From contig JBCCFC010000071.1 of the NCBI GenBank assembly GCA_039029935.1, positions 1-19,997 on the forward strand: a stretch of DNA of 19,997 nucleotides, given 5' to 3'. Positions 14,130-19,997 of this stretch are shown here, one piece after another; position 1 is the first letter of the stretch; every line of letters begins with the position of its first letter. The notes beneath the pieces are model-generated. The model did not search any database. It saw only the letters and a program-made list of their open reading frames with translations, and was not told where the DNA came from. The position numbers and the translations under genes were made by a program. The DNA comes from G039029935 sp039029935. GTDB taxonomy: Bacteria; Chloroflexota; Anaerolineae; Caldilineales; Caldilineaceae.

Positions 14130-14822
14130 ATGTTAGAATTTGCCGGGGGTGGACTGGCTTGGATATCCATCCCCATCGCCGCACTTTTTGGTTATCTGCT
14201 TGGTTCTCTCCCTGTCGGCATACTTGTTTGTCGCGCCTATGGTGTCGACATACGCACAGTAGGCAGTGGTCGCACAGGGACCACCAATGCCTATCGCGCG
14301 GCTGGCATTAAAGCCGCCATCCCAACCTTGCTTGGCGATGCACTCAAAGGAGCCATCGCTGTATGGATTATGCGTTATACTCATAATGTCTGGCTCTTTC
14401 CTGACCCCAGCATCATGAGCGTAGACGAGGCCAATACTCGCCGCATCATTGCCGATTTGGTCATCTCTCTATCAGGGGGCATGGCAATCATCGGCCACAA
14501 CTGGCCTGTCTTTAATGGTTTCAAAGGTGGGGCAGGTGGCATCACAGGAGCAGCAACAACGATGGCAATTTCACCGCTCGTGGGTGGCATAGTCTGGCTC
14601 ATTGGAGCCTTTCTCATGTGGTGGAGCCGCATTTCATCCGTCGCAACCTTCTCCGTTGGGTTGAGTGCCTTTGTCCTCTTTTTGATTCTTGGCATGAACC
14701 AACTATCACCTTGGCCGTACGCAGTGTATGGCGTGATTGCGTTGGTATCCGTGTTGGTGGCGTTGCAACCAAACCGAGAGAAATTGCGGAAGGGTGAGGA
14801 ACGGGTGAATACGTTGTGGTGA
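14130..14822 (+). CDS. plsY: PlsY-family glycerol-3-phosphate acyltransferase
   Basis: 230 residues with five to six predicted membrane helices. The three PlsY motifs are visible: GYLLGSLPVG (21-30) before GSGRTGTTNAYR (46-56, acyl-phosphate/G3P site); GDALKGAIAV (69-78); and GHNWPVFNGFKGGAG (122-136). The enzyme moves the acyl group from acyl-phosphate to sn-glycerol 3-phosphate, the first step of phospholipid synthesis, at the inner membrane. The first motif has Arg where GSGNxGxTN is usual, and the last has GGAG where GGKG is usual, so it is a diverged member. The region 90-105 is an inserted hydrophilic loop. It closes the bactofilin-tpx-plsY unit, 5 bases behind tpx, and is followed by terminator hairpins. 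Confidence 0.88.
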   Translation: MLEFAGGGLAWISIPIAALFGYLLGSLPVGILVCRAYGVDIRTVGSGRTGTTNAYRAAGIKAAIPTLLGDALKGAIAVWIMRYTHNVWLFPDPSIMSVDEANTRRIIADLVISLSGGMAIIGHNWPVFNGFKGGAGGITGAATTMAISPLVGGIVWLIGAFLMWWSRISSVATFSVGLSAFVLFLILGMNQLSPWPYAVYGVIALVSVLVALQPNREKLRKGEERVNTLW

Positions 14823-14863
14823 TTGCGCTGTAGATGAAGATGAGTAACCAAAAAATAGTATCG

Positions 14864-14904
14864 CAGATTGGTTATCTGCAGGCCGACAACAGATAACCAA
14901 TCTG
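14864..14904 (+). terminator. Hairpin with 15-bp perfect arms behind plsY
   Basis: CAGATTGGTTATCTG (14864-14878) and CAGATAACCAATCTG (14890-14904) flank an 11-base loop, followed by TTTCACTGATTTTATC on the plus strand. The U-tract is weak, so this may be a partial terminator or an RNA 3'-end stabiliser. Confidence 0.5.
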
Positions 14905-14927
14905 TTTCACTGATTTTATCTATGCAG

Positions 14928-14971
14928 TCAAAAAAGGGGTAATCGCTTTAAAGCGATTACCCCTTTTTTGA
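14928..14971. terminator. Bidirectional intrinsic terminator (44-bp perfect palindrome)
   Basis: The 44 bases are a perfect palindrome centred at 14949/14950, with six A, GGGG, TAATCGCTT and the mirror half ending CCCC and six T. Both strands give a GC-containing stem ending in a U-run. It lies between convergent plsY (stop 14822) and the minus-strand gene whose stop is at 14974, so it can end both transcripts. Confidence 0.92.
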
Positions 14972-14973
14972 TC

Positions 14974-16482
14974 CTATTGTTTGATAACGGGGAGGTAGAT
15001 ATACCATCCTTGCAGGGCTGGTTCTGATGCTAGTGGCAGAGATGTTGGTGCGTTCAATTGAGTTACTATCGTTTTTGAAATTTCAATTGTCATGTTTTCT
15101 TCCTCGCGTTGCGCATGGAGAATCGTTGTTAAGGCCACCTGTATGTCCGCCTTAGCTTGTATTCGCTTTATAGATGGATCAGCTATCTTTAATGTGAAAT
15201 ATAAGTCATCTGTTGGTGCAGAGCCTAATGTCCCAATAGAAAACTCATAGCGATTTTCGTCTAAAGAGTTTGCGAGTTCAGATTCTGGGTTCTGTAGCAC
15301 CCAGTTAGAGGAAATATTGCTTTCACTATGAATAATGGTTCTCCATCCACTATACTCTGGGTGTAATATGCCATCCGGTGGCATGATAGCTTCTACGGTT
15401 GCACTGGTCAATAGTGTATCGGATATGTTGTGCGTATGGATTACAAACTGTGCAAACGGGTAGGGTAGCGCTGATAACTCATTGACGGAGAGTGTAAATC
15501 GCACACCAGTTTCCGTTTCAGTAGCAACATTTCCCGGCGCGCTTTGTGTTGGCATGGGCATGATGGATGCCGTCGGTGTTGGTGTGTTGGGGATAGGTGT
15601 AATCGTCGGCGTAGATGCCACTATTGTAGCTGAAGGCATGGTCGGACTAGGCGTCGGTGTCGATAGTGGTGTATGCGTTGGCGCAGGTGTTGAGGATGCC
15701 GCTGGAGTAGGGGTGATTAAGGGTGTGGATGCTGTTGTAGGCTCCAAAGTGGCTGTTGGTGTCAGCGTCGCAGTAGGCGTTTCCACTGGGGTTGCGGTTG
15801 GTGAGAGTGTCGCGGTTGGCGTTACAGTTGGCGTTACAGTTGACACCACAGTTGGCGTTACTGTCGGTGTGAGTGTCAATGTCGGTGTCGGGTCCACTGC
15901 AAAACATTGGATGGCAACCTGGCTTGGGACGCCAATGCCAACCAGCCCACCGCCAGTGATTGTCCCAAAGGTTAAACTGACATTGTTGGAAAATCCAATC
16001 TCGGTTGTGACAGCCTGCTGCGACCCTTCTGGACATTGGGTGGTGAACGGTATTTCCAAAATGACGCTATCTGTGATTGTGTTTTGGAAGGAGAACAGTG
16101 AGACATCAAGCTGTCCTGAAAAGACAGCAGATGGATTGAACGATGGAATAAAGCCTGCCGGTAGAGAAAATGTTGCGCTATTCTCAATCGAATAGGACAA
16201 GAATGTTGGGTCAAAACGCAGTGCGAACGTCGATGAATTGACATCATAGCCATGACTGGTATAGGTCAACGGGACACGGATGATTTCATTTTCATTAGCA
16301 CTTATATTTTGTGGTAATGCCAGCATGGGCGGGGTGGGTGATGGTGTCTGAGTTGCTCCTTGGGCGCGAATCACAGGATGCTTGCGCTCTGTCTGTGAAA
16401 TCATCAGATGTAAGAGCGCAAGAAAACACAACGTCGCGCTAAGTATTACAATGGATAGATTCCGTCTTTGGTTTGTATTCAT
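14974..16482 (-). CDS. Exported cohesin-domain protein with Thr/Pro-rich linker
   Basis: 502 residues. A signal peptide or anchor is at about 8-42 (LSIVILSATLCFLALLHLM). A cohesin-like beta-sandwich follows at about 53-190, with NENEIIRVPLTYTSHGYDV, STFALRFDPTFLSYS, GQLDVSLFSFQN and ILEIPFTTQC. A linker of about 125 residues (198-325) is built from TPTVTPT and TPSPT units. A second beta-rich domain at about 330-490 resembles extracellular repeats of the DUF11 kind (FTLSVNELSALPYPFAQFVI, TLLTSATVEAIMPPDG). The last eight residues are IYLPVIKQ, the same kind of terminal motif as in the next gene. AAAGG precedes the ATG. The protein is probably displayed on the cell surface and binds another protein through the cohesin fold; the partner is unknown. 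The neighbouring large protein has a dockerin-like pair. Confidence 0.82.
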   Translation of the reverse strand: MNTNQRRNLSIVILSATLCFLALLHLMISQTERKHPVIRAQGATQTPSPTPPMLALPQNISANENEIIRVPLTYTSHGYDVNSSTFALRFDPTFLSYSIENSATFSLPAGFIPSFNPSAVFSGQLDVSLFSFQNTITDSVILEIPFTTQCPEGSQQAVTTEIGFSNNVSLTFGTITGGGLVGIGVPSQVAIQCFAVDPTPTLTLTPTVTPTVVSTVTPTVTPTATLSPTATPVETPTATLTPTATLEPTTASTPLITPTPAASSTPAPTHTPLSTPTPSPTMPSATIVASTPTITPIPNTPTPTASIMPMPTQSAPGNVATETETGVRFTLSVNELSALPYPFAQFVIHTHNISDTLLTSATVEAIMPPDGILHPEYSGWRTIIHSESNISSNWVLQNPESELANSLDENRYEFSIGTLGSAPTDDLYFTLKIADPSIKRIQAKADIQVALTTILHAQREEENMTIEISKTIVTQLNAPTSLPLASEPALQGWYIYLPVIKQ

Positions 16483-16621
16483 ATTGCCTTTGTTCCTTTA
16501 TGATAGCCTGAAGAAGGCAAGGTCGATTGATTTTACAATACACCAATGAGACGAGCATTGTTAGAAGCGTTGTGTGTCGATGTGTGAGCAACGGCTGGTC
16601 ATCTAATAGCGTATAAATATG

Positions 16622-16667
16622 AAATAGCCAAGTGCCATACCGTTTTTCGCATGACACTTGACTATTT
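16622..16667 (-). terminator. Possible terminator behind the large repeat protein
   Basis: AAATAGcCAAGTG (16622-16634) pairs with CACTTGaCTATTT (16655-16667) with one mismatch and a 20-base loop. It lies about 100 bases beyond the stop at 16771 in the minus direction, and A/T runs flank the stem on both sides. The rest of the 288-base gap 16483-16770 shows nothing else that I can name. Confidence 0.45.
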
Positions 16668-16770
16668 TTGAACGTATGTATCGAGTATGGTTATACCTTC
16701 TAGGGTTACAACAATGTACTCTGGAAGGACTCAGATTTTTTTGTCACCGCCCAAAGGTTTTACCTCAATG

Positions 16771-19700
16771 CTACTTCCAGACCGATGGAACAAAAACAGC
16801 ACCACGTTGCGGATGGCTGATACTCGGTACGCTCTGACCATTCACACCACCAACAGTTGTGTCACTGATCATGCTAAACCCAATGGCATTGCTCAGTTCT
16901 GCTTGTCCGATTGTGCCGTCAACAAGATCGAACGTGAGGCTTGCAATCTCGCCATCTTGGAGTGCATTGTCGAGGTTCATGGTGAACAACACAATCCCCA
17001 GCGTACGACCACGAACATTGACAGATGCTTGATACCCATCAGGAATATTGAGTACCCCTGTCTCTGTGTCAAAGATGAGCTGCGATGGCTCAATGTCCAG
17101 ACTCATCGAGACGGCGCCAATGCGATTGCCATGACTGATAAACTCGATGGGAATAGTCACCTGCTCATTCTCAATCGTCCATGAATCAGAAACCGTCAAT
17201 TCTGCTGCCTGCTGTCGTGCCGACCGAGCGGTTAATGTACATGTGGATTCACCAAGTAAATGGCGAATTGTACACGAAATATCACCCGCTTCAATCGCAC
17301 TGCTTGCATTTGAATCACACCCAACAGGGTTGCCACCAAACGAGCCACCCTCTACACTGAGCCAGTTATTCGAATCGCCATCAAAGATTTCAAGAATAAT
17401 CGCTGGCAAATCAGCAGCCTCGACTGTGCCTTGGTGATTACAGTCACTCGTTGTACCAACACCAATTTGAACTTGACTGCTGTCTGTAAGGCCATTGCCA
17501 TCACGTACAGTATAGCTGAATGTATCGACACCTGCAAAGCCTGTATTTGGCACATACTGAACTTGACCTGACTGGATTGTCACTGTGCCATTTGCTGGCT
17601 GTGTGACCGAAATGATATCTAACGTAGAGTCATCATTCGCCAATACATCAATCAGGATTGTGGCTCCGTGTTCGCTCCGCCCTGTGTCATCAACCGCAAC
17701 GGGAGCCTGTAACATGGAGATGGTGTTGCCCTGTGCTAGCGCATTGACAGGTTGACCATCAATACCACCAAATGAGTAGTCAGAGATTGCGATGGCAGTA
17801 TTTGAATTGCACTGGACATTTGCATTGACTGTGACTAACGCACCCACATCGAATGTTGGCAGCGCACTCGTCGTACCCGGTGGCGAGACGACAAACCGCA
17901 CTGTTCCATTACTGGCATTATCTGCATTGACACCCAATACGTAATCATCCGCTTGGTTGAGCGTGATTGCATCTGGCAAGCCATCGTTATTACCGTCGGC
18001 TGTATTAACGCTCAAACAGCTTGGGTTAAAGTTCAGCGTAAAGGCTGCGGATGTGGCAACATTTGCCTCTTCAACATTGACGGGGATGGAAACGGATGAA
18101 CCATTGACTCCCGTCAGACCGTCAGGGATAGCCAAATAGGCAGCTGTCGGTGCTGTGCTTGGCGATGCATTACAGGTCTGGCTGACCTTTACCAAACGGA
18201 CGGCATCCACAATTACGACATCATCGGCTCCTGCTGTCTGGAATTCAACATAGTTCGATGTACCACTGGCAAACGAATAGACGCCAATTGAATTCCACTG
18301 TCCACCATTGATTTCTTGGTTGACAGTTACTGTGGTGTTTGTTCCGTTCCAATCATGGATGACAATGGGGGTGTTGGTCGCGCGATTCTGATGTGTTGTC
18401 CAGCGAGTGAACACTTCATACTGACCACAAGACCCAATAGTGGGTGTAAAGCGAACACTTTGGGCATCGGGTGAATGTTCGTTGTGAATATAGTTATCGG
18501 CCCAGAAACCACTCACAATTGTGCTGTCAAACCACGTGCCAACGGTGGTGACGATTGGTGAACCATCACGGTTATCTATAATCATCTCGGTTTGCTCAGG
18601 ACATGTATTGCTTGTGCGCATAAACCGAACCGCATCGGCAATCACAACACCATCAGCCCCTGCTGTCTGGACTTCTACATAGTTGGATGTACCAACCGCA
18701 AACGGATAAACTCCGATGGAATTCCATTCTCCACCATCTGTTTGCTGATTGACCACACTCGTTGTATTAAACCCTTCACCATCGTGAACAACAATGGGGG
18801 TATTGGTGGCCCGATTGCCGTGTTCTGTCCAACGAGCAAAGACCTCATAGGTTCCACAAGTATCAATGGTTGGTGTAAAGCGTACACTCTCGGCATCAGG
18901 AGAATTCTCATTGTGAATGTAATTATCCGACCAGTAACCACTAACAATGGTGCTATCAATCCATGTCCCCACTTTGGTGAAGGCTGGCGAACTATCGAGA
19001 TTATCAATCACAATTTCAGATACTGAACAGGTTGTATCAATTTGGACAAAGCGAACAGCATCAACAATGACAACGCCATCCGCACCATCTGTCTGGATTT
19101 CTACATAGTTGTCTGTGCCAGCCGCAAACGGATAGGAGCCCAGCAAGTTCCATTGACCACCATTGATTTCTTGATTGACGGTGATAGGCGCATTGGGACC
19201 ATTAGCGTCACGGATGACAATTGGCGTATTGGTTGCTCGATTTGTATCTGATGTCCATTGCGCATAGACATTGTATGTACCACACGAATTGATCTCAGGT
19301 GTAAAGCGCACACTCTCGGCATCAGGGGTATCCCGATCATGAATATAATTATCTTCCCAGAACCCAGGAATGACAGTACTCTCCGTCCATGAGCCATTGA
19401 GTGTGACGGTCGGCGCGCCATCAAGATTATCAATTACAATTTCGGATTCCGAACAGGTGGTGTCCACTTGCACAAAGCGAACCGCATCGGCAATAACAAC
19501 ACCATTGGCATCATCGACACGGAACTCGACATAGTTGGATGAACCTGCCGCGAACTGGTATGTACCCAGCAGATTCCATTGTGCCGTATTCTCTTGCTGA
19601 TTGGCACGGACAAGGTTATCTGTACCTGTATCATCATGGATAATAATCGGCGTATTGGTCGCCCGGTTTGGATGGGTTGTCCACCAACCATAGACTTCGT

Positions 19701-19997
19701 AATTACCACATGAAGGCAGATTTGGGGTAAAGCGAACCGCCTCCGCATCTGGATGGTCCAAGTTTTCGATGTAATCAGGGCCATAGTAACCAGCAATGAT
19801 TGTACTGCGATCCCAATCCCCAATTTCTGATACAGTTGGAGAGCCATCGTCGTTATCAATAATGATCTCTGATGGTAATAGATTATTATCACAATTGGTG
19901 TTGACCTGAACAAACCGAACACCATCCACAATCACAACGCCATCGGCCCCTGCTGTCTGGAACTCGACATAGTTGGCTGTCCCTGCCATAAATTGAT
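16771..19997 (-). CDS. Very large exported protein with golvesin-like repeats, cohesin, cadherin-like and dockerin-like domains (5' end outside the window)
   Basis: The frame is open through the right edge. The ATG at 19989 is not the start, because QF precedes it and the repeat pattern (FAAGT) continues. Counting residues from 19989: the tail of a repeat (1-40); four full repeats of about 142 residues (41-610) with EIVIDN, DAESVRFTP, RATNTPIVI, VNQEINGGQWN, NYVEFQT and DGVVIVDAVRFV, matching my recollection of the golvesin C-terminal-like carbohydrate-binding domain; a cohesin-like domain (about 617-760); a cadherin-like/Ig domain (761-845, VLANDD, GFAGVDTFSYTV); a dockerin-like pair (about 849-913) with loops DCNHQGTVEAAD and CDSNASSAIEAGD; and a second cohesin-like domain (928-1050). 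It ends in VFVPSVWK. The product is surely extracellular and probably a surface adhesin or polysaccharide-binding scaffold; any catalytic domain would lie upstream. Confidence 0.85.
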   Translation of the reverse strand, partial: QFMAGTANYVEFQTAGADGVVIVDGVRFVQVNTNCDNNLLPSEIIIDNDDGSPTVSEIGDWDRSTIIAGYYGPDYIENLDHPDAEAVRFTPNLPSCGNYEVYGWWTTHPNRATNTPIIIHDDTGTDNLVRANQQENTAQWNLLGTYQFAAGSSNYVEFRVDDANGVVIADAVRFVQVDTTCSESEIVIDNLDGAPTVTLNGSWTESTVIPGFWEDNYIHDRDTPDAESVRFTPEINSCGTYNVYAQWTSDTNRATNTPIVIRDANGPNAPITVNQEINGGQWNLLGSYPFAAGTDNYVEIQTDGADGVVIVDAVRFVQIDTTCSVSEIVIDNLDSSPAFTKVGTWIDSTIVSGYWSDNYIHNENSPDAESVRFTPTIDTCGTYEVFARWTEHGNRATNTPIVVHDGEGFNTTSVVNQQTDGGEWNSIGVYPFAVGTSNYVEVQTAGADGVVIADAVRFMRTSNTCPEQTEMIIDNRDGSPIVTTVGTWFDSTIVSGFWADNYIHNEHSPDAQSVRFTPTIGSCGQYEVFTRWTTHQNRATNTPIVIHDWNGTNTTVTVNQEINGGQWNSIGVYSFASGTSNYVEFQTAGADDVVIVDAVRLVKVSQTCNASPSTAPTAAYLAIPDGLTGVNGSSVSIPVNVEEANVATSAAFTLNFNPSCLSVNTADGNNDGLPDAITLNQADDYVLGVNADNASNGTVRFVVSPPGTTSALPTFDVGALVTVNANVQCNSNTAIAISDYSFGGIDGQPVNALAQGNTISMLQAPVAVDDTGRSEHGATILIDVLANDDSTLDIISVTQPANGTVTIQSGQVQYVPNTGFAGVDTFSYTVRDGNGLTDSSQVQIGVGTTSDCNHQGTVEAADLPAIILEIFDGDSNNWLSVEGGSFGGNPVGCDSNASSAIEAGDISCTIRHLLGESTCTLTARSARQQAAELTVSDSWTIENEQVTIPIEFISHGNRIGAVSMSLDIEPSQLIFDTETGVLNIPDGYQASVNVRGRTLGIVLFTMNLDNALQDGEIASLTFDLVDGTIGQAELSNAIGFSMISDTTVGGVNGQSVPSISHPQRGAVFVPSVWK
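18180..19997 (-). repeat. Tandem array of about 426-bp coding repeats
   Basis: Four complete units begin near 19869, 19443, 19017 and 18588 (reading left), plus part of a fifth at the window edge. Spacing is about 426-429 bp. Stretches such as GTAAAGCG with CATCGG or CATCAGG, and CAATTGGCGTATTGGT-like blocks, recur in every unit. Recent duplication within the gene is likely. Confidence 0.85.

Noticed and set aside
15482..16195. Plus-strand 237-codon frame rich in VGVGV
   Set aside because: It is the antisense reading of the Thr/Pro linker of the cohesin protein; the composition is an artefact of ACN/CCN repeats.
16687..17184. Plus-strand 165-codon frame opposite the end of the large protein
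   Set aside because: No coherent fold; the minus-strand frame has clear cohesin and terminal-motif signal across the same bases.
19989..19997. ATG at 19989 as the start of the large protein
   Set aside because: It lies in the middle of a repeat unit at a position where other units have Ala, and the frame continues upstream to the window edge.

Overview
The window looks like a chromosomal or metagenome-assembled segment of a member of Chloroflexota, most likely one of the filamentous Anaerolineae-like lineages. This is inferred from protein style: a sugar-transport type lipoprotein beside a LacI regulator, a proline-rich SH3 membrane protein, long Thr-Pro linkers, cohesin, dockerin-like and golvesin-type extracellular modules, and C-termini of the form IYLPVIKQ and VFVPSVWK, which I associate with exported proteins of this phylum. 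No rRNA, tRNA, CRISPR array, transposase or phage gene was seen.

Layout. (1) 1-966, minus strand: the 5' end of a lipoprotein gene, probably a solute-binding protein, preceded by a perfect 16-bp LacI-type operator. Upstream lies a LacI-family regulator that has lost its DNA-binding half; its homology stops at about 966, exactly where the next plus-strand gene starts. (2) 966-5168, plus: a two-gene unit of a proline-rich, single-pass membrane protein with an external SH3 domain and a UvrD/PcrA-like helicase. (3) 5169-7357, plus: a 606-bp AT-rich spacer with direct repeats, an orphan NarL/FixJ-type response regulator, and an AT-rich gene with a PD-(D/E)XK-like nuclease signature. (4) 7354-9450, minus: a tightly packed operon add-ybeY-dgkA (adenosine deaminase, rRNA-maturation endoribonuclease, DgkA-type lipid kinase). 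(5) 9451-9792: a divergent control region with an add promoter and two long inverted repeats. (6) 9793-12258, plus: a membrane-anchored HEXXH zinc-peptidase-like protein and a double-domain GNAT acetyltransferase.

(7) 12259-14822, plus: degenerate repeats, a strong sigma-70 promoter, a leader of about 280 nt with hairpins, then bactofilin, a thiol peroxidase lacking the resolving cysteine, and plsY. This is one apparent operon joining cytoskeleton, peroxide defence and phospholipid synthesis. (8) 14823-14973: two hairpins, one a perfect 44-bp palindrome that can end transcription from both sides. (9) 14974-19997, minus: two large exported proteins. The first has a cohesin-like domain, a Thr/Pro linker and a second beta-rich domain. 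The second runs off the right edge and carries at least four golvesin-like repeats, two cohesin-like domains, a cadherin-like domain and a dockerin-like pair. Both end in the same kind of C-terminal motif.

The most interesting material is the surface-protein pair, which could be a non-cellulosomal cohesin/dockerin surface assembly, followed by the one-cysteine thiol peroxidase behind bactofilin, the truncated LacI junction, and the repeat-rich leader and divergent regions. I found no clearly new defence or mobile system.
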